From: Terasakiella sp. SH-1
GTDB taxonomy: Bacteria > Pseudomonadota > Alphaproteobacteria > Rhodospirillales > Terasakiellaceae
Assembly: GCF_004564135.1 (NCBI RefSeq)
Contig: NZ_CP038255.1
Span: 652,501-716,500 of the forward strand
DNA length: 64,000 nt
Reading direction: 5' to 3'
Under the pieces are notes generated by a model. That model made no database searches and had not been told where the DNA came from. It saw only the letters and a list, made by a program, of their open reading frames with translations. Made by a program: the position numbers and the translations under genes. Shown here piece after piece: positions 53,048 through 63,614 of the stretch (positions are counted from its first letter, which is position 1; each line of letters begins with the position of its first letter).

Positions 53048-55171
53048 ATGAATACCGTAGATCAATCCGATATTACATTATCACGGGATGAAATTCGTTC
53101 TGGCATTGGCAAGCAGTTGTTTACTGCTTTTTCCGTTGTCGCTTTGATGACTGTTTTGGTTAGTATTATTGGCTGGTTCAGTATTGAAAAGCTGGATAAT
53201 GCACAAACGAGTCTGGCATCGCAGGAAGTACCTGCGATTACGTCAGCTTTGAAATTATCTGAAGAAATTGCAAATTTGGCGGCTTCTGCGCCACGGCTAA
53301 AGGCAGCACGTAATGATGAAGAGCGCAAAGCCATTCTGGCCTTGCTGGCCCAATCAAATAAACGGGCACAAGAAAGCCTAAAAACCTTGAAGCTCCATAC
53401 CAAGGATGTGAAGGGGCTTGAAGCTATTGAGGCGGGCCTGTCCAAACTTCCCTGGTATATGACCCGCTTAAATCAGGTGGGCTCTCGTTTATTTGCCAAG
53501 ATTAAACGCCGTAACGAGTTGGACGGTAAATTAATCATTTTTCGAGAGACCGTTGCGAAAAAACTGCGCCCTCATTTGCTGAATGTCCGGATTGCCGTTA
53601 TTGAAGAAAGCGAAGATGTGCTGCGATCTTTTCAGCGCCAAGAAGAGCTGCTGGAATTTAAAAGTGCAACCAATCTTCTTGTTGGTCTTTTGGCTGAAGG
53701 GGGAAAATCCAATTCGGAAAAAGAGATCGAAAAGATTGAAAGCCGTTTTCTCAGTTCAATTGCGAAAATGGCAGTTCCTCTGTCTCGGATTGAGAAAACC
53801 GCAAATGTAAGTGAGCTGAGCCATATTTTTAAATCTTTGCTACGTTTTGGCAGCAAAGGGGGGCCAGATGATAATATTCTTCTGTTGCGCAAGGCTGAAT
53901 TGAAGGCTTTGGCAGAAACAGACGAGATTATGGAAGAAACCCGCGATCTCTCCAAGAAAATGTCACAGCAAGCCAATGAGGTCGTTCAAAATGTTGAACA
54001 ATCCATTCAGGCTTCCATTGAAAGTAACCAATCATCTATTCGTTCGACCAAGATCAGCTTGGTTTTAATCTCAGTCGGTGCCTTGGCCGTTTCTGCCTTA
54101 ATCGGTTGGTTCTATGTGAATAAAAGAATTGTTCATCGCTTGATGGTTCTGGTGAACTCTATGGAAAATATTGCCAAGGGGGATTTGGCAACGCGGGTCA
54201 ATCGCAATGGTAGTGATGAAATTTCCTTGATGGGGAAAGCTTTGACGGTTTTGCGTAATGCAGGGCGTCAGGCCGAAGATGACCGGACAGCTTTTGAAGC
54301 CCAACGCCAAAAATCAGAAGAGGAAAAACGTCAGGCCCAATTGTCTTTGGCGGATAGCCTTGAAGATTCTTCAAGTGTGTCTATGGATAAGTTGTCGCAA
54401 AATGTTTTGACTTTGCAAGAACAGGCGCGGGTCATGGAAGGTTTGTCTCAAACCGCACTGGATAAAAGTATTGATGTGACACATGCCGCTGAACGCATGA
54501 CAACGGATATGGGGGATGTATCTGCCAGTATCGGGGAGTTGAGCAGTTCAATTGATGAAATTAGCCAGCAGTCCCAGCAAGGTTGGAAAACGGCAGATGA
54601 TGCGGTCAGACGTGCTGATACAATGAACGACAGTATCTCTCAGCTTCAGGGGAGTTCACGCCGTATTGGGGAGGTGATTATGTTGATTAACGATGTCGCC
54701 GCCCAGACCAATATGTTGGCGCTGAATGCAACCATTGAGGCCGCACGTGCCGGGGAAGCAGGCAAAGGTTTTGCCGTGGTGGCCCAAGAAGTCAAAACAC
54801 TGGCATCTCAAACAGAAAATGCAACGGGTGAAATTGATCTTTTGATCAAGGGGATTCAGTCTGAAATCCACAGTACGGTTGAAGCCGCCAAGCATATTTC
54901 CCATGTCATTTTTAAGATCAAGGAAGTGACCACGACCATTGCGTCTGCGGTTGAGCAGCAAAGTGCCGCGACCAGCAGTATTGACCATACGGTTCGCAAA
55001 AGTGTGGATGAATGTTTGCAGGTTTCCACCTGGATTAAAGAAGTGTCCGAAGTCAGTGAAACAACCGGCCAAGCCATTCAGGAAGTGCGTAAAACATCCG
55101 GTGATGTGGAAAGTGAATCTCAAGGGCTGCAAAGTGACATTGCCCGTTTCCTCACCTCTGTTCGGGCTTGA
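53048..55171 (+). CDS. Membrane chemoreceptor (methyl-accepting chemotaxis protein with HAMP)
   Basis: 707 residues. TM1 is about residues 27-48. A long, mostly helical periplasmic sensor (about 50-335) is followed by TM2 about 338-360 ([20 protein letters not shown]), HAMP about 362-415 and a signalling domain with the tip [20 protein letters not shown] near 555-575. It would signal to CheA through CheW. Two operators of the type found before the TRAP sugar-acid operon lie upstream, so it probably senses the same compound or is induced by it (inference). The hybrid kinase gene follows 18 nt downstream. Confidence 0.9.
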   Translation: MNTVDQSDITLSRDEIRSGIGKQLFTAFSVVALMTVLVSIIGWFSIEKLDNAQTSLASQEVPAITSALKLSEEIANLAASAPRLKAARNDEERKAILALLAQSNKRAQESLKTLKLHTKDVKGLEAIEAGLSKLPWYMTRLNQVGSRLFAKIKRRNELDGKLIIFRETVAKKLRPHLLNVRIAVIEESEDVLRSFQRQEELLEFKSATNLLVGLLAEGGKSNSEKEIEKIESRFLSSIAKMAVPLSRIEKTANVSELSHIFKSLLRFGSKGGPDDNILLLRKAELKALAETDEIMEETRDLSKKMSQQANEVVQNVEQSIQASIESNQSSIRSTKISLVLISVGALAVSALIGWFYVNKRIVHRLMVLVNSMENIAKGDLATRVNRNGSDEISLMGKALTVLRNAGRQAEDDRTAFEAQRQKSEEEKRQAQLSLADSLEDSSSVSMDKLSQNVLTLQEQARVMEGLSQTALDKSIDVTHAAERMTTDMGDVSASIGELSSSIDEISQQSQQGWKTADDAVRRADTMNDSISQLQGSSRRIGEVIMLINDVAAQTNMLALNATIEAARAGEAGKGFAVVAQEVKTLASQTENATGEIDLLIKGIQSEIHSTVEAAKHISHVIFKIKEVTTTIASAVEQQSAATSSIDHTVRKSVDECLQVSTWIKEVSEVSETTGQAIQEVRKTSGDVESESQGLQSDIARFLTSVRA

Positions 55172-55189
55172 AAAAAGTAAGGTAATTCG

Positions 55190-56752
55190 ATGCAAGAAGA
55201 AAAAAGTCGACGTATCAGCCATTTGGTTGCTGCGGTTGAATGCTTGTCAGAAAGTGTGACTATTTTTGATGGGGAAGATCGTCTTGTCTTTTTTAATGAA
55301 AAATTTAAGGAAGATAACGCCCATACGCCAGAAGCTGTGGTTTTGGGTCTGACGTTTGCGCAGATGATACAGCGTTTGCTTGATAATGGTGCGATTGTTG
55401 ATGCGGTTGGTTGTGAAGAGGAATGGTTTGAAGAACGCATGCAAAAACATCGCGTCCCCCAAGGTGCTTTTGAGGTACAGCGCTGCGATGGGAAATGCCT
55501 GCTGGTTTTTGAACAAAAACTCAATGATGGCGGGACGATCATTTTGGCGACCGATATTACGGACAGAAAGCTTTATGAGCAGCAGAAATATCAAAAGGAA
55601 ATGGCGATTAAAGCCAATATGGCGAAGTCTGAATTTCTGTCATCCATGAGTCATGAACTACGCACACCGCTCAATGCAATTTTGGGGTTTGCCCAGCTTT
55701 TAACGATGAACAAGTCTGATTGCTTGTCTGATATGGAGTTGCAATATCTCCAGCATATTATTTCCGGTGGGAAGCACCTTCTCTCCCTGATCAATGACAT
55801 TCTGGACCTGTCGAAGATTGAGGCCGGTAAAATTGTGTATTCCATCGAAGCTGTGGATGTGGACGAGCTGATTGAAACCTGTATGTCCTTCGCCAATGCG
55901 TTGAGTGATAAAGCCAATGTGTCGCTGGAATATGTCAAAAAAACATCAAGCCCCGTGATTACGTCTGACTATCTCAGAACCAAGCAGGTTTTGATCAATC
56001 TGATCAATAACGGCATTAAATATAACCGCCCCAAAGGCTATGTGCGTCTTTCCTGTGAAGAGATTGAGGGGGAAAGGCTTAGGATTTCCGTTGTCGATAA
56101 TGGCTATGGTATTGCCGAAGAACATCAGAGCTTATTGTTCCAACCCTTTCAACGTGCTGTCGGACCGCAAAGTGAAATTGAAGGCAGCGGTGTCGGTCTG
56201 GCCTTGACCCAACGTTTGGTAAAGGAAATGGGCGGTGAGATTGGCTTTGAAAGCACCGAAGGCGAGGGGAGCCGTTTCTGGGTCGAATTTCCAAAAGGGT
56301 TTAAGGGCACCGATGGTTTGGACATGGATGATCATGCAATCCGTGTGGTTCAGCCCGCGCTGGGCGAAGAGCAAAAGCTGTTGCTTTATGTGGAGGATAA
56401 TCCGTCAAATATTGCCTTGATGGAAGGTGTGATCGCCGGGTTACCCAATATTGAAATGATTGTGGCCCATAATGCGGAAGATGGCTTGGTTCTGGCTGAA
56501 GAAAAGAAGCCGGATTTGGTGGTTATGGATATTAATTTACCGGGTATGAGTGGCATTGAGGCGATGAAACGCCTGCAAAAAAATCGTCCAACTCAAAACT
56601 TGCCAGCCATTGCACTCAGCGCCAATGCAATGCCCCATACGATTGTGGAGGCCAAGGCCGCAGGCTTCCTTGAATATATTACCAAGCCCCTTGATGTAGC
56701 GAAATTCCTGGAAGTGTTGCAGGAGGTGCTGGCGGTGGAATATGGGCGTTAA
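55190..56752 (+). CDS. PAS hybrid sensor histidine kinase with receiver domain
   Basis: A 520-residue cytoplasmic kinase. A PAS-like domain (about 5-125, [20 protein letters not shown]) is followed by a dimerisation domain with H155 in [13 protein letters not shown], an ATPase domain (about 265-375; [38 protein letters not shown]) and a receiver (about 398-515) with D447 in [12 protein letters not shown] and a TKPLD motif. No membrane segment. It lies 18 nt after the chemoreceptor gene, probably co-transcribed, and ends overlapping the convergent regulator gene by 4 nt. It may receive input from the receptor or act as a parallel sensor. Confidence 0.9.
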   Translation: MQEEKSRRISHLVAAVECLSESVTIFDGEDRLVFFNEKFKEDNAHTPEAVVLGLTFAQMIQRLLDNGAIVDAVGCEEEWFEERMQKHRVPQGAFEVQRCDGKCLLVFEQKLNDGGTIILATDITDRKLYEQQKYQKEMAIKANMAKSEFLSSMSHELRTPLNAILGFAQLLTMNKSDCLSDMELQYLQHIISGGKHLLSLINDILDLSKIEAGKIVYSIEAVDVDELIETCMSFANALSDKANVSLEYVKKTSSPVITSDYLRTKQVLINLINNGIKYNRPKGYVRLSCEEIEGERLRISVVDNGYGIAEEHQSLLFQPFQRAVGPQSEIEGSGVGLALTQRLVKEMGGEIGFESTEGEGSRFWVEFPKGFKGTDGLDMDDHAIRVVQPALGEEQKLLLYVEDNPSNIALMEGVIAGLPNIEMIVAHNAEDGLVLAEEKKPDLVVMDINLPGMSGIEAMKRLQKNRPTQNLPAIALSANAMPHTIVEAKAAGFLEYITKPLDVAKFLEVLQEVLAVEYGR

Positions 56753-57438
56753 AAGGTGCTGCGGATATGTTCCCAGGCAACTTTTAAGTGGTTGTGCATG
56801 GCTTCTTCGGCGCCATCTGGGTCACGTTCCAGGATTGCATTATAGACGGCTTCATGCCCGGCAAAGGTAACTTTATTGATTTCTACACCGCGTTCCATTT
56901 TGGGCCAATGTCCGGATAACCAGGAAACATAGGCATTTTGAAGGGCTGTATAAATTGGGTTTTTGGGGATTTCGTAAAGTACTTTGTGGAACAAAACATC
57001 CGTGCGGTAAAATTCTTCTGGGTTTTCCATGGCTGCACGGTTGTTTTCAAGGGCTTCTTTTAAGCGGGCAATATCGTCTTTGCGGGCATTTAAGGCCGCA
57101 TAGCGGGAAAGGGAGGTTTCAATAAAGATGCGGCTGTCATACAGGTTTTTAAAACCGCCATCTTCATTCATGAAATGGTGGACCAAAGCGCTTAAGCTTT
57201 CCAGTGCGGTATCGTATCCGGCTTGGGCAACAACAGGGCGGTGTCGAGGTTTTGTAATCAGCAAGCCATTTCGTGACAGAGAGGAAATGGCTTCGCGGAT
57301 GATATTCCTGCCGACACCAAAACGATCCATGAGGTCGCGTTCTGAGGGAAGCATTTCACCCTGGGCAAAAGTGCCATCCAGAATCTTTTGTTCCAGCTCT
57401 GCAATGACAAAGTCTGTTTTACGGCCTGTAATTTCCAT
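56749..57438 (-). CDS. FadR/UxuR-like GntR-family regulator with FCD domain
   Basis: 229 residues. The winged helix (about 8-72) has [20 protein letters not shown], typical of the FadR subfamily. The FCD domain (about 90-222) has its metal-type residues in [20 protein letters not shown] and [10 protein letters not shown]. FadR-subfamily members UxuR, ExuR and LldR recognise TGGT-N2-ACCA-like palindromes. Four such sites lie in this region, two of them in the intergenic space just upstream of this gene, so repression of the TRAP operon, the chemoreceptor operon and its own gene is likely. Confidence 0.9.
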   Translation of the reverse strand: MEITGRKTDFVIAELEQKILDGTFAQGEMLPSERDLMDRFGVGRNIIREAISSLSRNGLLITKPRHRPVVAQAGYDTALESLSALVHHFMNEDGGFKNLYDSRIFIETSLSRYAALNARKDDIARLKEALENNRAAMENPEEFYRTDVLFHKVLYEIPKNPIYTALQNAYVSWLSGHWPKMERGVEINKVTFAGHEAVYNAILERDPDGAEEAMHNHLKVAWEHIRSTF

Positions 57439-57480
57439 TGTCCCACTCTTTCTGCTGTGCCGGAGAATCCGGATGCTCTT

Positions 57481-57509
57481 TATATAATATTAAGACCAAA
57501 TTCTGACAA
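57481..57509 (-). promoter_or_regulatory. Sigma-70-type promoter for the FadR/UxuR-like regulator gene
   Basis: On the minus strand TTGTCA (57504-57509) is followed after 17 nt by TATATA (57481-57486). The predicted start lies about 35 nt before the ATG at 57438. The 335-bp gene-free stretch up to 57773 also holds two operators; no equally clear promoter was found for the TRAP operon. Confidence 0.5.
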
Positions 57510-57537
57510 GAATGTCTTTCCTAAGGATAAAATACAT

Positions 57538-57553
57538 TTTTGGTTTACCAAAA
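57538..57553. promoter_or_regulatory. UxuR/FadR-type operator, copy 3 (between regulator and TRAP operon)
   Basis: TTTTGGTTTACCAAAA, a palindrome except for the central TT, about 100 bp upstream of the regulator start and 220 bp before dctP. Confidence 0.65.
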
Positions 57554-57634
57554 TATAGGAAAAATCGTTAAATTTGGCATTTTTTTAAAAAAAACTTGCG
57601 ATATGGTGCATTTTCAGTAACCATAATAATTAAT

Positions 57635-57646
57635 TTGGTAAACCAA
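57635..57646. promoter_or_regulatory. UxuR/FadR-type operator, copy 4 (upstream of TRAP operon)
   Basis: TTGGTAAACCAA, palindromic except for the centre, 128-139 bp before the dctP ATG and 97 bp (about nine helical turns) from copy 3. Confidence 0.6.
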
Positions 57647-57773
57647 TAAGCCAGCGCCCCTCGCACAAGAGGGAGATAAAAAAAGATTTAGCTGTCGGTT
57701 GATTTTGTGTCATTCGACAATTTAGCAGAGAGGCACTCCCCTTTGAGCGGAGTGCAAAACAAAGGAAGAAGTT

Positions 57774-58760
57774 ATGAATTTCAAGCGTACGCGTAAGTTT
57801 ATTTTAAGTGCTGCTGTGGCCGTTGCAGGCTTCGGCGGTTTTATTAGCCAGGCTGATGCGGGTCAGACACTGAAATGGGCTCACGTTTATGAGCCGGAGC
57901 ATCCGTATCATAAAAGTGCACTTTGGGCTGCCGAAGAAGTGAAAAAACGCACCGAAGGTCGTGTGGAACTTCAAGTGTATCCAAGTTCTTCATTGGGTAA
58001 GGAAATGGATATCAACGAAGGTCTGACAATCGGTTCCATTGATATCATCATCACAGGTGCGGCATTTGCTGAACAGTTCTACGGTCCTGCAGCGATTTCA
58101 AACTATCCGTTCATGGTTCGTGATTACGACCACTGGAAAAAATACCGTGACAGTGACCTGTTTGCTGAAATCCGCCAGGGTTATAAAAAGGCAACAGGCA
58201 ATGAAATTACGGCCCTGTCTTATTATGGTCAGCGTCACGTCACATCTAATAAGCCGATCAAAACACCGGCTGACATGAAGAACCTGAAAATCCGTGTGCC
58301 AAATGCACCGTTGTTCATGATGTTCCCGAAAGCAACGGGTGCAAACCCGACACCGATGGCTTTCTCTGAAGTATATCTGGCGTTGCAACAAGGTGTTGTT
58401 GATGCACAGGAAAACCCGCTTCCGACTATCAAGTTCAAAAAATTCCACGAAGTACAGTCTCACATCAACCTGACAGGTCACATCACAATTTCTTCTTTGA
58501 CGCTGATGTCTGGTCTGACAGAACGCAAAGTGGGTAATGCTGATTATGCGATCCTCAAGCAAGTAACGCAGGAAGCGTCTGTGCGTGCCTCTGAAGAAAT
58601 CAACAAGTCTGAGCAAGAGCTTGGCGCTTGGTTTGAAGCACAAGGCACAAAGGTGATCTCTGTTGACAAGAAAGCTTTCCAGGATGCGCTTGTTCCGGCC
58701 ATGTCTGCAGAAGACCTGCCGTTTACACAAGAGCAAGTCCGTCGTCTGAAGTCTCTTTAA
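57774..58760 (+). CDS. TRAP transporter substrate-binding protein (DctP family)
   Basis: 328 residues with a signal peptide (KFILSAAVAVAGFGGFISQADAG, cleavage near residue 29). It is typical of the DctP/SiaP family: LKWAHVYEPEHPYHKSALWA, then MKNLKIRVPNAPLFMMFPKATGANPTPM near 168-195 with the carboxylate-binding Arg, and YLALQQGVVDAQENPLP near 200-216. AGGAAGAA lies about 8 nt before the ATG. It is first in an operon with its two permease subunits and four catabolic genes. The regulator type and the enzymes suggest a hexonate or uronate-like ligand (inference). Confidence 0.93.
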   Translation: MNFKRTRKFILSAAVAVAGFGGFISQADAGQTLKWAHVYEPEHPYHKSALWAAEEVKKRTEGRVELQVYPSSSLGKEMDINEGLTIGSIDIIITGAAFAEQFYGPAAISNYPFMVRDYDHWKKYRDSDLFAEIRQGYKKATGNEITALSYYGQRHVTSNKPIKTPADMKNLKIRVPNAPLFMMFPKATGANPTPMAFSEVYLALQQGVVDAQENPLPTIKFKKFHEVQSHINLTGHITISSLTLMSGLTERKVGNADYAILKQVTQEASVRASEEINKSEQELGAWFEAQGTKVISVDKKAFQDALVPAMSAEDLPFTQEQVRRLKSL

Positions 58761-58780
58761 GTCAAAACAGGTGTTGAGTT

Positions 58781-59359
58781 ATGTCTTCCCAACATAATCA
58801 TACATCCGGTCCGGGAGAGGGGGATGCCCCTTTCCCAGAACTGGAAATCGAGGAAAAGGAAGTCGATGTCTCTGACTTTAGTTGGGTAGACACTCCGGGC
58901 CTCATTTTCTTCTGGATCTTAATGGTCGTTGTTTTCTTACAGTTCTTTACCCGCTATGTCCTGAATGACTCGCTGGGTTGGACGGAAGAAGTCGCCCGTT
59001 TTCTCCTGATCCTTGTTGCGTTTTGTGGGGCGATTACAGGGGCGAGAAAAGGAACCCATATTTTCTTGGAGTTCTTTTACCGCTTTGTCCCAACTCCGGT
59101 GGCAAAAGCCCTTTCGATCCTCGCAGAACTCATCAATGTTACGTTTTTCGGCTATATGGCCTATGTGGGATATCAGCTGGCAGAAGTCACGCGCCAGAAT
59201 ATGATTTCCATTCCGGTTCCCAAGGCAATGATCTACTGGGCCGTCGCCATTAGTTTCGCAATTATGGCTGTATATTCAGTCATCTGGCTCGTTCACAAAA
59301 TTCGATCTGACAGCAAGACAATTGTCGCTGAAATCGAAGAACATGCCCTGAATGAATAG
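58781..59359 (+). CDS. TRAP transporter small permease subunit (DctQ family)
   Basis: A 192-residue protein with an acidic cytoplasmic N-terminus (about 40 residues, Glu/Asp/Pro-rich) and four membrane segments at about 45-62, 75-93, 108-130 and 148-170. DctQ-like features include LGWTEEVARFLLILVAFCGA near 63-82. It lies 20 nt after dctP and 9 nt before dctM, in the usual P-Q-M order. It anchors the membrane complex of the third TRAP system in the window. Confidence 0.92.
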   Translation: MSSQHNHTSGPGEGDAPFPELEIEEKEVDVSDFSWVDTPGLIFFWILMVVVFLQFFTRYVLNDSLGWTEEVARFLLILVAFCGAITGARKGTHIFLEFFYRFVPTPVAKALSILAELINVTFFGYMAYVGYQLAEVTRQNMISIPVPKAMIYWAVAISFAIMAVYSVIWLVHKIRSDSKTIVAEIEEHALNE

Positions 59360-59368
59360 GAACTTATC

Positions 59369-60646
59369 ATGTCAATTATTATCCTATTTGTACTCTTGTT
59401 TTTCTTCCTGATCATCGGCGTGCCGGTGGCGGTTTCTCTGGGCTTGTCTTCTTTGATCTTCATTATGTTTCAAGGTCTGCCGGAAATGGTGGTTCTGCAT
59501 AATATGATCAGCGGTGTGAACAGCTTTCCCCTGATTGCCGTGCCGTTCTTTATTCTGGCTGGCCATTTGATGAATTCATCAGGGATTACCAATAAAATCT
59601 TCAGCTTTGCACGCGCTTGTGTTGGCTGGATGCATGGTGGTCTGGGTCACGTAAATGTTGGTGCCAGTGTGATCTTTGCAGGTATGTCCGGTGCGGCAGT
59701 GGCTGATGCTGGTGGTCTTGGCAATGTTGAGATCAAGGCGATGAAAGATGCCGGTTATGACAAAGACTTTTCTGTCGGGATTACAGCGGCTTCTTCGACC
59801 ATCGGTCCGATTATTCCACCGTCCCTGCCGTTGATTGTTTACGGTGTTATTGGCGATGCCTCTATCGGTCAACTGTTTGCTGCGGGCATCGTACCGGGCC
59901 TGATGATGGCCGGTTCCTTGATGATGATGGTTTGGTGGTTCTCACGTAAACGTGGGTATCCGAAAGATGATTGCTTTATGTGGTCTCGCCTTGGTCATAC
60001 ATTCAAGGAAGCTTTTGCGCCACTCATGACACCGGTCATTATCGTAGGGGGTATTCTGACGGGTCTGTTTACACCTACAGAAGCAGCGATTGCAGCGGTA
60101 GCTTACTCCATGTTCCTTGGCACTGTCGTTTATCGCACGTTGAACCTGAAATCCATTTTACGGGTCTCAATGGATACGTTGGAAACAACAGCCTCAATCA
60201 TGATGATCATTGCAGCTTCTACTATCTTTGCCTGGATTTTGACGGCAAACCAAGTGGCGGAACATTTTGCAACAACCCTGCTGGGCTTCACAGATAACCA
60301 TATTGCGATCATGTTGATTGTGACGGTGCTGATCCTGATTATCGGCTGCTTTATGGAAACTTTGGCCGCCATCACAATTTTGGTGCCAGTTCTCCTCCCC
60401 GTCGTGATGAAAATGGGTGTTGATCCGGTTCACTTCGGCATCATTTTGATCCTGAATCTGATGCTTGGTCTGCTGACCCCGCCTGTTGGCATGGTTCTCT
60501 ATGTCCTGTCAAAGGTATCGGCCGTCCCGTTTGAACGATGCGTGGTTGCAACAGCACCATTCCTCATCCCCCTTGTAACAGTCCTTCTGATCCTGACGTT
60601 TGTGCCGCAGCTGACTATGTGGTTGCCAGAAACACTTTATCGTTAA
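59369..60646 (+). CDS. TRAP transporter large permease subunit (DctM family)
   Basis: A 425-residue DctM protein of standard length. Family marks are FPLIAVPFFILAGHLMNSSG near residues 50-70, SSTIGPIIPPSLPLIVYGV near 142-160, FTPTEAAIAAVAYS near 232 and LLTPPVGMVLYVLSKV near 372-387. It couples sodium flow to import of the substrate captured by the adjacent DctP. It ends 27 nt before the dehydratase gene, so uptake and the first catabolic step are probably co-transcribed. Confidence 0.94.
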   Translation: MSIIILFVLLFFFLIIGVPVAVSLGLSSLIFIMFQGLPEMVVLHNMISGVNSFPLIAVPFFILAGHLMNSSGITNKIFSFARACVGWMHGGLGHVNVGASVIFAGMSGAAVADAGGLGNVEIKAMKDAGYDKDFSVGITAASSTIGPIIPPSLPLIVYGVIGDASIGQLFAAGIVPGLMMAGSLMMMVWWFSRKRGYPKDDCFMWSRLGHTFKEAFAPLMTPVIIVGGILTGLFTPTEAAIAAVAYSMFLGTVVYRTLNLKSILRVSMDTLETTASIMMIIAASTIFAWILTANQVAEHFATTLLGFTDNHIAIMLIVTVLILIIGCFMETLAAITILVPVLLPVVMKMGVDPVHFGIILILNLMLGLLTPPVGMVLYVLSKVSAVPFERCVVATAPFLIPLVTVLLILTFVPQLTMWLPETLYR

Positions 60647-60673
60647 TCAGCAGGCCGGATTGAGAAAAAAATA

Positions 60674-61777
60674 ATGAGTACAAAGATTTCAAATATCCAA
60701 ACACAACTTTTCGCTGTACCTCTGAAAGAAGTTCTCTCAGATGCGAAGCATGGTGATCACACACATTTCGAGCTGATCGTTGTGAAAATCACTCTGGAAG
60801 ATGGCAGCGAAGGGTTTGGTTATACTTACACTGGCGGTAAGGGCGGACGTGCCATTGCTGCGATGATTGACTACGATATTGCCCCGGCCCTTATTGGTCG
60901 TGATGGGACCAATATCGAAGAACTTTTCGACATGATGGAATGGCATATTCACTATGTCGGTCGCGGTGGCATTGCTTCTTTTGCAATTTCCGCCCTTGAT
61001 ATCGCCCTTTGGGATATCCGTTGTAAGAAGCTGGGCCAGCCCCTGTGGAAAGTGGCCGGTGGGGCGTCTGATCGCACCAAAGCTTATCGTGGCGGTATTG
61101 ACCTGAATTTCTCTTTGGAAAAACTGCTGGGCAGCATTCAGGGATATCTGGATGACGGCTTCAATGCGGTCAAGATCAAAGTCGGTCAGGAAGATTTGGC
61201 TGATGATATTGAACGTGCCCGTGCAGTTCGCCAATTGATTGGTGATGATATCACTTTCATGGTGGATGCTAATTATTCCATGTCTGTGGAAAAAGCCATC
61301 GAAGCCAGCCGTGCGTTTCAGGAATTTAATGTTCTTTGGTTTGAAGAACCAACCATTCCTGATGATTATGACGGTTTTGCCCGTATTGCTGATGAAACAG
61401 GTATTTCACTGGCCATGGGGGAAAACCTCCATACCATCCATGAGTTTGAGTACGCCTTTGACCGGGCCAAGCTGACCTTTATTCAGCCGGACGCTTCAAA
61501 CTGTTGCGGTATTTCCGGTTGGTTGAAAGTGGCTGAAAAGTCCCGAGAACATGGATTGCAGATTTGTACCCATGGCATGCAGGAACTGCACGTCAGTCTG
61601 CTTTCTGCCCAATCCAATGCAGGTTGGCTGGAAGTTCATAGTTTCCCCATTGATGAATACACCACCCGTCCATTGGTTGTGGAAGATGCCCTGGCCATTG
61701 CCCCGAGCACACCGGGCACAGGTGTCGTCTTTGATTTTGAAAAATTAAACCCGCACGAAGTTTCTCTGCGCTCTTAA
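60674..61777 (+). CDS. Enolase-superfamily (mandelate racemase type) sugar-acid dehydratase
   Basis: A 367-residue protein. An N-terminal capping domain is followed by a TIM-barrel with the catalytic K167-x-K169 in AVKIKVG, metal ligands D198 in MVDANYS, Glu in WFEEPTIP (about 225) and Glu in MGENLH (about 250), and the general base H300 in [10 protein letters not shown]. The KxK plus His arrangement defines the mandelate racemase subgroup, which removes a proton next to a carboxylate and usually dehydrates aldonic or aldaric acids to 2-keto-3-deoxy acids. With a KDG-kinase-like gene downstream, the product may be KDG. The exact substrate cannot be read from the sequence. Confidence 0.87.
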   Translation: MSTKISNIQTQLFAVPLKEVLSDAKHGDHTHFELIVVKITLEDGSEGFGYTYTGGKGGRAIAAMIDYDIAPALIGRDGTNIEELFDMMEWHIHYVGRGGIASFAISALDIALWDIRCKKLGQPLWKVAGGASDRTKAYRGGIDLNFSLEKLLGSIQGYLDDGFNAVKIKVGQEDLADDIERARAVRQLIGDDITFMVDANYSMSVEKAIEASRAFQEFNVLWFEEPTIPDDYDGFARIADETGISLAMGENLHTIHEFEYAFDRAKLTFIQPDASNCCGISGWLKVAEKSREHGLQICTHGMQELHVSLLSAQSNAGWLEVHSFPIDEYTTRPLVVEDALAIAPSTPGTGVVFDFEKLNPHEVSLRS

Positions 61778-61793
61778 AGGTTAGGAAAAGAAA

Positions 61794-62822
61794 ATGAAAG
61801 CAGCGTTTTATACAGGTGATAAAACATTTGAAATCAGAAGTGTTGAGGCGCAAGCCCCTGCTGCTGATGAAGTCCAAGTTCAGGTCGCTTATTGCGGTGT
61901 GTGTGGGACAGATCTCCATGCCTATCATGGTTCAATGGATGCCCGTATTGGTCATAACCGTGTTATCGGGCATGAAATGTCCGGTACGGTGACAGCTATT
62001 GGCAGTGATGTCGGTGACGTCAAGGAAGGCGATCATGTGGTGATCCGTCCGTTGAAAGCCTGTGGTGAATGCCCGGCTTGTAAGGCAGGTCATTCTCATA
62101 TTTGTCATAATCTCAAATTCCTGGGCTTGGATACGGATGGGGCCTTTCAGCAAAGTTGGACAGTGCCTGCCAATACGGTTCACAAAATCCCGTCTTCTAT
62201 GCCGCTGAAATACGGCGCGTTGGTTGAGCCGATTGCAGTTGCCTGCCATGACGTTCGCCGCAGCCGCTTACAAGCTGGTGAAGATGTGCTGGTTATCGGT
62301 GGTGGCCCGATCGGGATGCTGGTGGCGATGGTTGCACGCAAGCAGGGTGGTAATGTCATTATCTCCGAAGTGAGTGAACAACGTCTGGCTTTTGCCCAGC
62401 AATTGGGCTTTGAAACCATCAACCCCTTAAACGAAGATTTGGTAACGACCATTAACCAGAAGACCTGGGACAAGGGTGCTGATGTGGTCTTTGAAGTTTC
62501 CGGCTCTCAACCCGGTGTGGAAGCGATGACTGCGGCAGCAGCTGTACGTGGCCGTATCGTGATGGTTGCGATCCACCCTAATAAGCCGCAGGTCGATATG
62601 TTCCAGTTCTTCTGGCGGGAACTCGAATTGCTGGGTGCGCGTGTTTACGAAGGTCAGGATTTTGAAGATGCCATTCAGATGGTGACAAATGGGGATATCG
62701 ATTGTGAATCCATGATCACAGATGTTCGTGCCCTCAGTGAGATTACGCAAGCCTTTGAAGCACTCAGTGGTAATCCACAAGCGATGAAAAGCCTGATTCA
62801 GGTTGCTGACGAAATTCAATAA
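61794..62822 (+). CDS. Zinc-dependent alcohol dehydrogenase (L-idonate/sorbitol dehydrogenase-like)
   Basis: A 342-residue medium-chain dehydrogenase. The catalytic zinc site has Cys in YCGVCGTDLHAYHG (about 33-46) and GHEMSGTV near 59. The structural zinc site is CGECPACKAGHSHIC near 91-105. The Rossmann motif VLVIGGGPIGMLVA is near 163-176, with Glu at the end of the next strand (ISEVSEQRL), suggesting NAD preference. It probably oxidises a secondary hydroxyl of a sugar acid. With the SDR next to it, it resembles the IdnD/IdnO pair that interconverts L-idonate, 5-ketogluconate and gluconate, a hypothesis only. Confidence 0.87.
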   Translation: MKAAFYTGDKTFEIRSVEAQAPAADEVQVQVAYCGVCGTDLHAYHGSMDARIGHNRVIGHEMSGTVTAIGSDVGDVKEGDHVVIRPLKACGECPACKAGHSHICHNLKFLGLDTDGAFQQSWTVPANTVHKIPSSMPLKYGALVEPIAVACHDVRRSRLQAGEDVLVIGGGPIGMLVAMVARKQGGNVIISEVSEQRLAFAQQLGFETINPLNEDLVTTINQKTWDKGADVVFEVSGSQPGVEAMTAAAAVRGRIVMVAIHPNKPQVDMFQFFWRELELLGARVYEGQDFEDAIQMVTNGDIDCESMITDVRALSEITQAFEALSGNPQAMKSLIQVADEIQ

Positions 62823-62835
62823 ACGGAGAAAACAC

Positions 62836-63606
62836 GTGTCTATTCTTGATAAATTTTCCCTTGCGGGCAAAACAGCGTTGGTCACAGGTGGCAAGCGCGG
62901 CATTGGTAAGGCAATGGCTGTTGGTTTGGCAGAAGCCGGTGCTGATATTATCTGTGTGAGTGCAACACTGGAAGCCGAAGGCAGTGAAGTTGAAAAAGCT
63001 GTACGTGCCACAGGGCGTAACTTTAAAGGCTATTCCTGTAACTTTGCAGATCGTAAAAGCCTGTATGCCTTTATCGAAAAGGTAAAAGCGGAAAACCCGC
63101 AGATTGACATTCTGGTCAACAACGCCGGGACGATCTTGCGCACGCCTGCGGCTGAACATCCTGATGAAATGTGGGATGAGGTGATTGAAGTCAACCTGAA
63201 CGCCCAGTTCATTCTGACCCGTGAAATCGGTAAGGAAATGGTTGCGCGTGGTTATGGCAAGGTCATCTTTACAGCCTCTTTGCTGACGTTCCAGGGCGGT
63301 ATTACAGTGCCGGGTTATGCAGCCTCTAAAGGCGGTGTGGGTCAGCTTGTTATGGCGTTTGCCAATGAATGGGCATCACAAGGTGTGAATGTCAATGCGG
63401 TGGCACCGGGTTACATCAAAACAGATAATACACAGGCGCTGCAAGATGATGCAGAACGTGCCAATGCGATTTTGTCACGTATTCCGGCTGGGCGCTGGGG
63501 CGAGCCTGAAGATTTTGCTGGTCCGGTTGTCTTTTTGGCGTCGGATGCATCAAGCTACATGAATGGCGCGATCACTCTTGTTGATGGCGGCTGGATGGGT
63601 CGTTAA
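62836..63606 (+). CDS. Short-chain dehydrogenase (KduD / gluconate 5-dehydrogenase-like)
   Basis: 256 residues from the GTG at 62836, with GGAGA 7 nt upstream; an upstream TTG would lie inside the previous gene. Classical SDR motifs: TGGKRGIGKAMA (cofactor), NNAG near 94, a catalytic Ser region TASLLTFQGG, Y-x-x-x-K in GYAASKGG near 155-162, and the C-terminal FLASDASSYMNGAITLVDGGW of the KduD/IdnO group. Such enzymes reduce or oxidise 5-keto or 3-keto sugar acids on the way to 2-keto-3-deoxygluconate. It lies 13 nt after the zinc dehydrogenase gene. Confidence 0.88.
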   Translation: MSILDKFSLAGKTALVTGGKRGIGKAMAVGLAEAGADIICVSATLEAEGSEVEKAVRATGRNFKGYSCNFADRKSLYAFIEKVKAENPQIDILVNNAGTILRTPAAEHPDEMWDEVIEVNLNAQFILTREIGKEMVARGYGKVIFTASLLTFQGGITVPGYAASKGGVGQLVMAFANEWASQGVNVNAVAPGYIKTDNTQALQDDAERANAILSRIPAGRWGEPEDFAGPVVFLASDASSYMNGAITLVDGGWMGR

Positions 63607-63614
63607 GGCCCTGA

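Noticed and set aside
57700-57725. Sigma-54-like sequence AGGCACTCCCCTTTGAG before the third dctP
   Set aside because: The -12 GC is replaced by TG at the required spacing, and the operon is better explained by a FadR/UxuR-type repressor.
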